Assembly: GCA_003956705.1 (NCBI GenBank)
Contig: QZCP01000122.1
Span: forward strand, 101,028-165,027
Direction: 5' to 3'
Source: Brevipalpus yothersi
Lineage: Eukaryota > Arthropoda > Arachnida > Trombidiformes > Tenuipalpidae
Length of the DNA stretch: 64,000 nt
Shown here: one piece after another, positions 15,001-27,478 of the stretch
Layout of the letters: every line of letters begins with the position of its first letter
Numbering within the stretch: the first letter of the stretch is position 1
Notes under the pieces: generated by a model
Told to the model about the DNA's origin: nothing
Seen by the model: the letters and a program-made list of their open reading frames with translations, nothing else
The model's database searches: none
Position numbers and translations under genes: made by a program

Positions 15001-16260
15001 AACAACAGCAGTAACGTCTGATTGTTATTCGTTACATACTTTTCGGAAATGAAATGAACACTGCTGTCTGTAGTGAATGCAAATTATGGCTGTTCAATTC
15101 GATTTTTTGGGCTCCAAAAAGCATGAAAACAATCTTCTCAAGTTCTTTTCTATCTTCATTTTGTTGTTGTTGTTGTTGAAACTTTCTACTACCGCCACTA
15201 CTACTATTACCCTTGTGAACCTGCTTCCGATTACTTTTACCGAAAAATGATTCCCAGAATCATTCATGAGGATGATGATGATAAATTCTGGTTAACCAGA
15301 TACCAAGATAATCTATCCTGGTGTGTGTGTATGTGTGACCGAGATTCAAATCGAAGATATGCACATATTTCCGTTACTCTTGTAATCCAGTAGCATTCCT
15401 TCCAATATTTCCATCTGCCTTAATAACCGAGTACCGTTATCAATGGTCTCATGTTATGGGGTCAACAACAGAAATGTATAGCATGTGGTATAGTCAACAT
15501 TCCGTGATGAACCCCTTTGAATTCAAATTATGAGATATGTGTGTGTTTATGATCTGATTTCGAAAAGTGAGAGTTTATCAAAAATTTTTCACTTTATCTT
15601 GAATGTTTTGATTCGAATTGACTATCAAACATCATCAAATATCGTTTTCATCACACACCAAAAATGCTTCTCATACCAATATCATTGTGTAACGGAACTT
15701 TTCATGACACATGTTGCAGTTGATGCTTGATTCGAATTGATTGCTTTTCTTTCGAGTGACCCTTGAAATGCGTTGGTGTCAATATGATGGTGATCATCAT
15801 CAATCTGATATAAAGAAACAGTATACACACACACAAGATCATATAAGTTCAATTTCAATCGGCTGATTTGGTGAATGAGTTTGGAAGAGAGAGGAAAAAC
15901 GGTCAAACAATAGGCGAGCCTCCTGATGCCAGTATAAATTATTGCTATCAATTGAATTTGCATAGAGATTGAAGAGAGAAAGAGAATACATTCATTTCGT
16001 TTAAACTTTCACCTCCCACTCTCTCTCCTTCTCTTTCTTCATCTTTGCTCCATTCAATTCAATTCAATCCGATTCCTCCTATTCCCGGAAGCTAAACTAT
16101 TTTTCAAAATACATTCTACAAGTATACACGTATACAGGTAACAACAATCATCACAACACACGATGACAATGTGTACTGTGATGATAGTGTTAATAGTTAT
16201 AATAAATTTGATGAGTTATAAATTCCAGAAGCTAGCTGGTGATAATAATAGAGAAAGAAA

Positions 16261-16853
16261 NNNNNNNNNNNNNNNNNNNNNNNNNNNNNNNNNNNNNNNN
16301 NNNNNNNNNNNNNNNNNNNNNNNNNNNNNNNNNNNNNNNNNNNNNNNNNNNNNNNNNNNNNNNNNNNNNNNNNNNNNNNNNNNNNNNNNNNNNNNNNNNN
16401 NNNNNNNNNNNNNNNNNNNNNNNNNNNNNNNNNNNNNNNNNNNNNNNNNNNNNNNNNNNNNNNNNNNNNNNNNNNNNNNNNNNNNNNNNNNNNNNNNNNN
16501 NNNNNNNNNNNNNNNNNNNNNNNNNNNNNNNNNNNNNNNNNNNNNNNNNNNNNNNNNNNNNNNNNNNNNNNNNNNNNNNNNNNNNNNNNNNNNNNNNNNN
16601 NNNNNNNNNNNNNNNNNNNNNNNNNNNNNNNNNNNNNNNNNNNNNNNNNNNNNNNNNNNNNNNNNNNNNNNNNNNNNNNNNNNNNNNNNNNNNNNNNNNN
16701 NNNNNNNNNNNNNNNNNNNNNNNNNNNNNNNNNNNNNNNNNNNNNNNNNNNNNNNNNNNNNNNNNNNNNNNNNNNNNNNNNNNNNNNNNNNNNNNNNNNN
16801 NNNNNNNNNNNNNNNNNNNNNNNNNNNNNNNNNNNNNNNNNNNNNNNNNNNNN
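16261..16853. other. Assembly gap (593 N)
   Basis: Run of N. The left flank is purine-rich (GAGAAAGAAA) and the right flank starts directly in a GA microsatellite, so the missing sequence probably includes an expanded GA array. The real gap length is unknown. Confidence 0.98.

Positions 16854-16885
<32 letters not shown>
16854..16885. repeat. (GA)n microsatellite abutting the gap
   Basis: GA run of about 32 bp visible to the right of the gap. Its true length is unknown because it continues into the Ns. Confidence 0.95.
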
Positions 16886-16888
<3 letters not shown>

Positions 16889-18008
16889 ATCACATTCAAT
16901 TGTGGAGAGATTAATTGTTTCATTTTAAATTAATTTCATTTCAAATGCATGTATCTCTCTTCCTCCTTCGTCAAACTTCTCTGAAAAAATAGAAAAATTG
17001 ACCATATAAATTGTTCTATACCTGTGTGTAATCAAAGCAAGTGTGACATGAATGAGTGTCAATTGAGAATAGATTTTATCTGCTGTATTTCATCAAAGTT
17101 CTTTACACTTTTGGAGGGACTTTTGAGTCATTCAAAATGATGATTCAATGATGACAGATTGTGCTTTGATGGTCTCTCTTTCAGTGTTCAAGAGCATTGA
17201 ATTGAGCAATCAAGAGCATCCACAATGACTGTGTTCATGAGATTGACAGTAGATTCTTGTGAGAAATTCATTGTGAACTCTTTGAATCATGATCATCATG
17301 ATTTTTTTTGATCAAAGTTTGAAGAGGTTGATAATCTTCCATCTTCTTCTTCTCATGCATTTGAGAAAATATTATTGACAATCACGACATTCGATGAATT
17401 TCCGATTCCATTTTTCAGATTAAGAATAAGTCCGCAAATCATGAATGGAATAGTTTCAACTAATGTGTATTCTGGTAAACTTTTTTGAAGGTTATTTCGA
17501 TAAGAAGTATCATTATGTTTTAAAAGTTATAGAAAAGAAAATATTGATAAATGATCACTTAAATTGAGTTTCAATTAAGATTGCAAAAGAATAATGTATT
17601 CTATTTAGGTGCAAAACGAAGAGTCTATCAATACAAATTGATAGAATGTTAACCTGATTTATGGTATGCTTTTAGAAAATTGTGAGAGGTTAAAAAACGT
17701 TCTAACGCACACTTACAGTTATGAAAATGAAAATGATTTTTTAAGAAAATAATTGATTAATCAACTATTAAGTCATCATGTTAACACGTATTCTCGTGAT
17801 TATAAGGCTAACCAAATGGATTTTCTTTTTTTCTTCTCTCTATATTTTTCCACTCTCATCAAGGTATACCATTATGATGCTAACGAATCACCCATCATAA
17901 CACGTGTAGTTACATGTATCTATCTGTCTATGATCTCAAATGTTGAGCATGACTTGATGATGAAGATGGAGAGATGATGAAGAATGAGAAGGAAAGATGA
18001 TGATTAAG

Positions 18009-18011
<3 letters not shown>

Positions 18012-18081
<70 letters not shown>
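18012..18081. repeat. (GA)n microsatellite
   Basis: Pure GA run of about 70 bp, about 1.1 kb upstream of the first RhoGEF exon in the window. Confidence 0.95.
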
Positions 18082-18085
<4 letters not shown>

Positions 18086-19186
18086 AGTTAAATAATTTGC
18101 AAAATTCAGACAAGAAAATCAATTTTCATGCCTCCAAACAAATCATAATGGCCACCTCACAGACATGTATATTGATTTCTTTTTGCTTATACATTTCCCA
18201 TTCATGCAGCCAATATTTTTTGGGCTTGGGTATTTATTATGATTCTTCGGTTTCCGGTATCTTCAAGATAGAATTTGATTCATTTTGCGGAGAAAAGTTT
18301 CTCTTTTCTTTCGTTTCCAAAACGTAAAAGCAATTTTCATGTTAAAGAGGAATTCAATCACTTTACATCGCTTCCAATTGATGCAGATTCGGAATAAGAG
18401 AGAAAAATTTTTTCTTTTCAATGATAAAATTTTATCTGATCACTGAAAATTCAATTAGAGAAGGAGACAGAAATTCATCATCATATCCATCACCGTCTGG
18501 ACACCTTGATAAAGAGACTGAAAAATTTTTGAAATTTTTGAAATTGTTTCTTGGGATGCATGTCTTTGAAATCACTTTTCTTTTCTTTTCTTGTGTGTGT
18601 GTGTGTGTGATAATGATGATTGTCTATTAAGAATACCGAAAAAATTTGGTCCACCCAAAAGTATCTCTTCTACTTTATTCCTCTTGAAGTATAAAGAATG
18701 GGAAAACAACACCCGAACAATTGTATCAGATCAGAACTTTATATATAAGTGATTCACTTTTTGGAAAAATATAGAGATAATCGAGATAGAAAACTGGTTG
18801 ACCTTTTTTTTCACTCTCTCTTCAATTCTTGCCAGTCTTAAGGCTACACACACATATACATGATACCGGATAGAGTAAGAAAAAGGTTCCTTTTTTTGGT
18901 TCAGATTTTTTTATAAATATATCAAAAAAAATTTTATTCTCTCTCAGCATCCACACCCAAATTGAAAGGAATAAATTGAGAAAAAGAAAGAAAATGAAGA
19001 ATTATTTTATCTATCTCTTTTAATGCATATGTATTCTTTTCCCGGTCAATTTGTTATAGTCTTGCATTTATGTAACCTTAAAGGAAACTCATTATGATTG
19101 TTTTATCTTTAATCTTGAGAAAATCTTATTTTAATTCAAATCAATACTTATATTTTTATTTTCTATTTTCTATTTCATCAATTCAG

Positions 19187-21486
19187 GACTCTTGAGTAAA
19201 GATCAAATACAAGGAGTATTCATCAATTTGGATGAATTGATATCAGTAAATTCTAAATTTTCCGAAAAATTACAAGACGCTATCGATATTGCCACTGAAC
19301 AAGGAGATGAGGTAAGTAACGGAAAATAAACAAAGTTATCCCTACTGGAAGCTTGTTATATCGATCAATTCTGATACTGATAAATTATTATCACCTACAT
19401 TCTAGGATTACACCACTGTTAATATTGGCAAATTGTTCATGGAATCATCTGGAATGCTACTATCTTTCGAAACATACTGCCTACGACAAGGATCTGCATC
19501 ATTGCTATTGAATCAATTGGAAAAGGAGAAAGAATTATTGCGAATATTTCTTCGAGTTTCTCAAATGGAAAATACACTTCTCCGTCGAATGAATCTATCT
19601 GCCTTCTTGATGGTCCCTGTCCAACGAGTAACTAAGTAAGTTGTTGACCAGTAACAATTAGTAAATCCAAAAAAGCTGACAATCAATAATATGAAGGCGT
19701 TTAAAGCATGAATCTATGAATTTCTTGTAACTATCTTAATTGTTGCTCATATTATTTTTTAATCTGATTTGGGCAATAATATTAGTGACCAGTACAGTGT
19801 TAGCCTTGTATGGAAATTTTCAATCTAGTAAAGTCATTCAATTAAATTTGATATTAATTATTATTATCACATTTTTTTCCACCATTCCCACCCAAATAGA
19901 TATCCACTACTTTTAAATAGATTGTATAAAGTAACTCCGATTAATCATAAAGATCGTGAAGCACTTCGTCAAGCCCAACAGAAAGTGGAAATTCATTTGG
20001 AACACATTAATCAAAAAACCAAAGGATCAACTGCACCAACCAAAATTTGGCGTAAATTTTCACATCTTTCCGGTAATCGACGAATAATGAATGGTCCCAT
20101 GGATGGTCTATTATCTGATGAAGGAAGTGATTCAAGAATTCGAAAAGTAAGTCTTGTCACATGATGCTTAAGTGTGTATAGTGATGAGAAATTGTTCTCT
20201 AATACTAATACTCGTGTATCTTTGTCTCTCTCTTTCCACTAATTTCACACACCTAATCTGTAGACTGCTCTTGAAATTGTCAATTGGAATGAGGATCAAA
20301 CTAATTTTGTACTCTCTGGACGCTTACTGTACATGCCTGGCATCGAGTATCAGGTCAATAAGCGTAAAGGAAATGGAAATGGTAAATTTATCCTATGCCA
20401 TGCAGTTCTCATAAGTTCAGGTGAAATATTACGACAAGATAGAGATAAATCTGGTACCAGTGGAACGGTACTTAAGGGTAATCCGAATTCAGGTGCCCTC
20501 CAACGACATCACCATCATCCTCCCCATCCTCCTACCCATCATCATGTTGTCAGTGAAGATGGATGCTGTTCAAGTGATGATGATGAAGATCCTGGACACG
20601 ATAGTGGTGATCGAATGTTTCTACGCAATAATACCAAATGTGAACAAGCAATGTTAATATTGTTGAAAGAAAAGTGTAACAGATTCTCACCATTGAAGGT
20701 AAGACGATTGTCTCTCTCTCTCTCTCTATCTAAGATGTCCCAAAATTCTCATGATATCACAAGATGAGCCTCACTTTCAGTCAGAATAGTCGGAAGTTCA
20801 AGTTCTCATCATTTTTGATGGTATTTTCATCGAAAAATTCTTCTCCTCTCTCCTTCGTTCACAAAGATTTAGAAAAGTGTAGGGAACTTCCATTCTGAGA
20901 TACCTTTCTCTCTCTCTCTTTCTTTCTGAGATCATGAGAGAGGGATGAACGAAGAGAGGATGCATGTTGATCTTCAAAACGGAACTTGAATAATAATAAT
21001 CATAATATTTATAAATATACAAACACTGATTAGAGGCACAGGTAATCTTAATAAGAATTGATGGAGGAAATCACACTTTGGGCCTCAATCACAAGTCTGA
21101 TTATAATATACTAATGATTACATTTTGTATTCATGGCCTCTCTCTCTTTTTTCCTTAAACCAGGAACCGTTAAGTCTGGCTTCTTGTGTTGTGAGTGCCG
21201 ATATGGATGGCGATGATCATATATTCGAGATAGATGATCTGAATTTAAAAGAATCAATCGTTCTTAAGGTATGATAAATTGTGGAATTTTCTCGCTCTCT
21301 TCCAGGATATTCAGATTTGAATAATTGAAATTCTTTTCCCTATCTTCCTTCTCTACTAATGAAATCCAGGCGGAGACCAATAATGAAGGTAAACGATGGT
21401 TTCATCAGCTATCATTTTATTCGAGAAATCTTGGAAATTGGCGAAAAAGGCGAAATGCATTGGCCAACATAATGATGGTTCGATAG
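19187..21486 (+). CDS. Dbl-family RhoGEF (DH-PH), 3' part of gene
   Basis: Six exons: 19187-19311, 19406-19635, 19900-20146, 20264-20698, 21164-21268 and 21370-21486. All have GT-AG borders, phases join, and the stop is TAG at 21484. The 418 residues cover most of a DH domain (residues about 1-160) and a PH-like domain. The DH signature is clear: FLMVPVQRVTKYPLLLNRL crosses the exon 2/3 junction, the conserved region 3 that contacts Rho GTPases, followed by a helix ending HLEHINQKTKG. The PH part starts near LEIVNWNEDQ, is interrupted by a long His/Pro/Asp/Ser-rich loop within exon 4, and ends with W(F)HQLSFYSRNLG. A basic tail with WRKRRNALANIMMVR follows. The expected function is GDP release from Rho-family GTPases at membranes. 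DH conserved region 1 and everything N-terminal to it are not in this exon set and must lie upstream. I cannot assign the subfamily. Confidence 0.85.
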
Positions 21487-21722
21487 ACCATTTTTTTGGA
21501 AGCGCGTCATGAAAAAAAATTATTCACAAATAATTGACAGCTTAATTATGGAATGAAAATATGTATAGTTGACCAGCGACAAGGAATCATTGACCTTTGA
21601 ATCACTGGTACTTAGAAAAAAAATATTTTTCATGATCATCATTGAAAATATGATGCAAATGATTTTCTCTCTCTCTCAGAATGTGCGTGTGACAACAACA
21701 AAACAAATCATTCTAGTCTATT

Positions 21723-21728
21723 TTTATT
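21723..21728 (-). promoter_or_regulatory. Probable polyadenylation signal of GTF3C4 (minus strand AATAAA)
   Basis: TTTATT on the plus strand reads AATAAA on the minus strand, about 160 nt after the GTF3C4 stop. It sits only 16 bp from the opposing RhoGEF signal, so the two 3' ends probably overlap. Confidence 0.4.
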
Positions 21729-21743
21729 TTAAGTTAATTTATG

Positions 21744-21749
21744 AATAAA
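21744..21749 (+). promoter_or_regulatory. Probable polyadenylation signal AATAAA of the RhoGEF
   Basis: AATAAA lies about 260 nt after the RhoGEF stop codon, the only canonical signal I saw between the stop and the opposing gene. Confidence 0.4.
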
Positions 21750-21886
21750 AATCTGATTTTCATATGTTCAAAAATCCAAAGAATTCATTTTGAATGATGA
21801 CTATTTTTTAACAAGATACAGAGAGGTAGATCAATGTAAAGTGCTGATGATTATTAATACAGATGATAAGAGTCAGATGATGGTGA

Positions 21887-24705
21887 CTATGAACAATATA
21901 AGCAGCGATAATGATTTGGCCAAATGTATGGTACTGAGTAGAGGTGTAAGCCACATATTCTACACATTTGATATTTGACACGGAATGCATCACATAGAAG
22001 CAATGAATTGGCACATCGACCGAATCGATGATTATTTGTACAAGAACCCTCTTTTCTATTGGTGACTTCGATTTGATTCTGGCAAATTGGACAAGTTTCA
22101 ACCAGATTTTCCTTATTGTATTCTTGTTTAAGATTGATCCGTTTTCCAGACCATTTACACAGATTGGAGATCGAAAGCAATTGCCTTTTGGTTAAACTTG
22201 CTGTATTAACGTGGCTTACACGTTCGAGGATAACTTCAATTGAGATACTCAGAATCATCTCTTCTAAACTATCGATAGCACTTTTCAGATAATTAATTTG
22301 ATCCTCTATCAAAAGTTTGTTGTTACCACAATTTAGTAGACAAAAGGCAACAAAACGAAGGCATTTGAGAGATAATATATCCTGTTGAGCCAATAATTTT
22401 GTTCTCTTCTTGATCACATCGTCTAAATTGGGAGGAAACCAACAATAACCTTGACTGTAATACCCTCTCAATGCCTGGAAGTAATCCATATACTCATGAA
22501 GGTACTTTGGGTGGTTTTTGGTGGATCCATCAGAAAGTTGACAAAGAGATCCAATTTTTTCGATTAATTTTGTGAAGGTTATATCTGAAAAGAAGAAAGG
22601 AAGAGAGAAATTAGGAAGATTTACCCCCAAAATGATGATGAAATTGGCAAGTGATCATCATTACTATTATATAACTTACTTAGAAAAATAGATAGCCTTG
22701 TGGGCTCCTTTAAAACTAGATGATCATGAAGTCGTGCTAATGATTGTGCCAGGCAGCTAAGAGCTTGATTACGGGAGGAAGATATACCAAATGAAGTGCA
22801 TGTTTTGATGATTTCATCAGATGAAAAAGTATGATCTTGTTCAATGAATTGATCACCATCATGGGTCACTTTGATCAATGGCCGATCCAATGATGTTATG
22901 AGTATTATCGAATCTCCAGCCCAAACTATACCAGTGCAGGCTGATTTGAAAGACAATTCTTTGATAGTCACCAAATCATCAGTAGTGAGCATGAATTTTC
23001 GAGCTACAGACACCTCAAACACCGTGACTCTGATTAGATGACGATGTTTAACGAATATTATTTGACAAGAGTTTTTGTGAGCTTGACATTGTAGATGATG
23101 AACGGGAAGATTGTCAATCTCTCGCCACAGATGTGCTCTCGGAATGGTCACAAATCCATCACCAGAGATAGATGATATACAGTTAGGTGGAACACGAAAA
23201 GCAATCACTTGTCCATTTGCTGCGCATAAGATTAAATAGTTTTCGAACCAGACTAGATTTATCAACGGCCCAAGACAGGTAGACCAAGAGCCAATTAGAC
23301 TGATTTCAAAATTTTCTTCAACCTCAAGTTTAAAGAAATGACAATGTCCAGAACTGGTACCACAGACCAATACACACGATTCGGTACCATCCAGATTAAA
23401 GAGAGGTGACCATGTCATACATTGGATCCTTAATTCTTTGGAAACTTCACCAATATTTCGACGAGCCATTTTTCGATCCAAAATTCTGGTGTCCAATGGA
23501 AGAGCGGAAAAGGAAAAAGAAAAAAGAGAATTCATTCATTTCAAATTCTGTTCAAATCATGCCAGAATTTCAGTTTACCTAAGAGATGAATTCAACAAAC
23601 GAGAAACGTCAGTCAAAGTTGTCCAATCATTTCGGGTGTATGCCCAAAGTGTCAAACGATTGTCATAACTTAACAGTGCCAGTATACAGCCACGATGATG
23701 GGTGATTGGAGACCATGATGACATTTGATATTTGAGATAATAATTGTTGAAACCTTCATTCAAAAAAAGTGGCCTAACAAGAGGTTTGGTTGATTCTTTT
23801 TGTTGTTGTTGTTGTTTATCGGTAGCCTGCCTTGAATGTGAGTTGAGCGCATCATTTACGATTAGCTCATCTATTTTATCCAAAGAATATGGTTCAACTG
23901 GATTAGGTATCAAATGTTTGAGAGGATATAAGCCGGACGATGAATCAGTAAATGTGATATCGTATGAGAAAATTAATGCACCACCTTCGGTTAGTAAACA
24001 AATGCGATCATCATCAGACCAATCAACCACACGTGTGTCAAGTATCGATTGGACCGATGCGAATTGATATAAAATCGGTAATTTATCGGGATTCAAAGGT
24101 GCACTACCGGCAATGGTACCACCATTTTTGAATAATGTAGTAATATCATTGGGATTCAATGATGTACTATCGGTGTGAATACCATCATCATTTGTGGACA
24201 CTATTGTATGATCATCATCTACAGCTGATCCTTGATCAACAACAACATCGCTTGATTCAGTGACAACAAATTCAATGTCCATCACATCTTGATCGGCATG
24301 AGTATCTTGATTTGCATGATTGTCCTGGTGTTCCATGGACTGATCATCGTCAACCCTTTCAATCAATGTGGTTGTAATGACTAATTGAAGAAAAGTTAAA
24401 AACAAAGAATGTATATTAGAAATGAACAAAAATTTTCCCATGTTAATGATGCCGGCATTTTTAATGATGAACATTATTTCATCATCCCTCATCATGTATG
24501 GACTTGGATCATGATGATTACAGGATCACATTGACATATGTTCTTGCAATATAATCAAGACATTCCGCGAAAATTCCGAATATTTCAATCAACACAGGTA
24601 ACTACATGATTCATAACAGAATTGCGGAAAATCTGTATGATTGTTTACAAGTTACTTACATGTTAAATGATTTGGGTCCGATGAGATGGCTTTCGATTGA
24701 TTCAT
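21887..24705 (-). CDS. GTF3C4: General transcription factor 3C subunit 4 (TFIIIC 90 kDa)
   Basis: Four exons on the minus strand: 24660-24705, 23579-24380, 22680-23485 and 21887-22584. Phases join perfectly and give 783 aa, close to the vertebrate length of about 820. The start is the ATG at 24705, read MNQSKAISSDPNHLT and preceded by an in-frame TGA. Exons 2-3 (residues about 16-551) form a WD40/propeller-like region with motifs such as MSSWSPITHHRGCILALLS, as in the TFIIIC delta N-terminal domain. The last 70 residues are a Cys/His zinc-binding domain: CPIC, then C-x2-NH-RFGRC, LLC, MCRIC and a terminal CLYC. This matches the C-terminal TFIIIC zinc finger. The family is part of TFIIIC, which binds box B of tRNA genes for RNA polymerase III; human GTF3C4 also has reported acetyltransferase activity. 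An Asp/Gln-rich linker (residues about 24-100) and a five-Gln run are species-specific low complexity. Confidence 0.85.
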
Positions 24706-25492
24706 GATGAAATCAAATCATCAGATGACTCACATGTACACAACAGACTACACTGTAAATATCGATGATGACAATGTTCAATTTATCACTTGGAAAGGAA
24801 AACATACTATCCTGATGATGATATCAGTTTCACATGGACAACATTTGATAAACATAAACACACACATTCTTCATCTATTCAATCCTCGTTCTTATCAAAA
24901 CATAGCATGATACATGTCTGTACAACTGATGGGAAAGTTCATATTTTTTTTCTTTTTGTATGATGAAATCATGATGAAAGAATTTGTAAAATTGGCTATC
25001 GATAGAATTTTATCAGGATGATGAAGAATTTCATTATTTTAATGGTGGTTAAAATCTGGTGATTTTATACGAAAGCTTGAGTGGTAGCATTTAGATTGGG
25101 ATGTTTTTTTCAACATTATTTGAATTGGAAGACGATCAACTTAATCGTCTTGATTTAAGTGAAAAAAGTGAGTACAATATATTCTGTTTATGTCGGAAAA
25201 CAATGATAATGGTAATAATAATTGTAATAATAGTAATAATTTGATGATAATGATGATAATTTGTAATCTTTCTTCACAATTTTGATGGGTCAAAATATGT
25301 GATCTCACTTCCTTTTCTCATCTCATCATATCACATGCATTCCAATGGATATATTGCATGGTTTGGTTGAGATGACGTTTGAATAAATCAGTTTTGATAT
25401 ACCTCATGTATATCAGATTCTCTCTCATCATATAATTTTGATGCCATTCTTCCCGACGACAAGGCAGCCAAGATAAAACTCAACTAAAAGGA

Positions 25493-25494
<2 letters not shown>

Positions 25495-25528
<34 letters not shown>
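25495..25528. repeat. (CT)n microsatellite
   Basis: CT run of about 34 bp. Confidence 0.95.
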
Positions 25529-25530
<2 letters not shown>

Positions 25531-26776
25531 TTTATGCAAATTGGACATCATTCATATGCATGAACGCGTGTGAAAAGTAGTGGTCAGAGAAGATGTCCAA
25601 AAGGTGATGGTGAAGTTTGATATAAGGATGAGAGAGAAGAAAAATAAAGAGAAAAAGTTTTCATAAATGAAGGAAAAACAGAACTCATTCTCTAGTCCAT
25701 GAGTTATACCATCAGTTGAATTCATCATGAGATGATACATGTAAAAGAGAGAGAGGGAGAAAAAAAGATAATTTCTGTCTCTCTATCTTTCATCTAGAAA
25801 CAACATCCGAGTGCTTGCTTCAAGTTCTGTAGCCTCAACTAATTAGCGAAAAATGATTCTCCGATTAAACACGGAAAAACAAAAAGGGTTGAGAGAGAAA
25901 CCAACATTCATACAATTCTCAATTCCCAACACATACTATTGAATTTTTTTCTTTTCTCTCTCTCTTTTTCGTTCACCGTTCATCATTCTCGTGCCAATCC
26001 TGTCTTCTTCTTTTTCTTCTTCTTCATCTTCTTCTTCCACTTTCATGCGTATATGTTCAAGATTTTTCTCTCTCTCCATGCTGGCCATCATGATGATCAT
26101 CATGTTGACGAGGAAGATGAAGACAGGGGCATGGACAGTAAGAAGAAGAAGAAGAAGAAGAAAAATACATGCTTTCAGAAACCGGTTCCCATCATCTTCT
26201 AAGGAAAGAATTTTCTTCTATCATTCTTCTGCTTAGAAGAAGAGAGAGAGAAGAGAGAGAGAAGAGAGAGAGAAGAGAGCTCTACTTCATTTTTCCCTCT
26301 CTTTTTTCCTTTCTTTTCTTTGTCAATTCTTTCTCTCTCTCTCTCTTCTTTAGCCGGCCTTTCTGCTAAACGTATTCTGGCCTCTCACAGCCTTTCAACT
26401 TCGTGATATGGACTTGCTTGGCTCGAACAAAAATTTTTACCATCTTATTTTCGCTTACTATCATGGCAAGTTGAGAAAGGAGAGAGAGAGAGAGAATGAG
26501 AATTTTTTTCCATGATAGAAAGTTCCATTCTCAGAAGATTCATCAGAATATATATATGCGTATATATATGTGTTTGTGTGAGAGTGTGTGTACTTGGAAA
26601 CTGGATGCAATGGATGGGCGAGCTTTTCTGCCGATAATTGATGCCAATGAACGGCCATTGAAGGCCATTGAAGGCCAAAAGAGAGGGATGAATAAACGAA
26701 TGACCCAAGATTAGCACACCGTAAGATTTCAAAAAAGGCGGTTGGAAAAGTTCAGCACCAGAATCACTGGCCTATT

Positions 26777-26800
<24 letters not shown>
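26777..26800. repeat. (GA)n microsatellite
   Basis: GA run of about 24 bp grading into AAGAGAAAG. Confidence 0.9.
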
Positions 26801-26807
<7 letters not shown>

Positions 26808-27421
26808 AGAAAGATTCTCAACAAGTTTCAAGATGATCATTTTGATCACCGTTCGACAGTATTATTCTCAAATTGATTCGATTTTCACAGCACTATAATC
26901 GTGATATTAAATTTCAAACTTTACGAGCATCTCTCTCGTTCTCTCTCTCTTGAAATATTACTTGCATTCTCCTCTCAGGTAGACACATTCTATCAGGATC
27001 AGCATGAGAGCACCTTAAAGCTTTTATTGCTCATTGATAAGTAATTGGGGAAAACTTGGATATATAGTAATAGTAATGATTCTCTTTTTTTTACGAGACA
27101 CACACATAAGCTAAGTGGTGCTCGGTAGAAAAAAAAGAAAGAAAAATTCATTTACTATCTATCTTGACCTTACTTAAAATGCAAAAAATAATCTTTATAT
27201 ATATATATCGGAAACCAATCAAGGTGGTGTGCTTATGTGTATGTGTGTGTGTACAATTTTGCCGGCTAAGCGGTACAAGAATTACGAGAGAAAAATAAGA
27301 AAAAAGGCACACAAAAAAATTGCGCCCAACTGAATGGTAGCCTTGAATTTCAAATTAATCGGTAAAAATCAGTGGCAGTAATAGCAGAAAATGCTCTCCA
27401 TTCATTTACTTTTTATTCTCA

Positions 27422-27424
<3 letters not shown>

Positions 27425-27473
<49 letters not shown>
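27425..27473. repeat. (CT)n microsatellite
   Basis: Pure CT run of about 49 bp. Confidence 0.95.

Positions 27474-27478
<5 letters not shown>

Larger units (their letters stand above)
716..19186. other. Long gene-poor stretch, probably intronic or upstream of the RhoGEF
   Basis: About 18.5 kb in which I find no exon I can defend. The DNA is AT-rich, full of ATGATG/CATCAT triplets and short pyrimidine tracts, and it carries most of the long GA/CT microsatellites in the window. The exon at 19187 starts in mid-protein, inside the DH domain, so the N-terminal exons of that gene lie somewhere to the left. Much or all of this stretch may therefore be one or more large introns. No RNA gene was recognised. 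Confidence 0.6.

Noticed and set aside
16163..16928. Open frames of more than 200 codons on both strands
   Set aside because: They consist of the run of N and the adjacent GA repeat.
18441..18550. Plus-strand open segment after an ATTAG, upstream of the RhoGEF
   Set aside because: No usable donor at its end and no DH-domain character.
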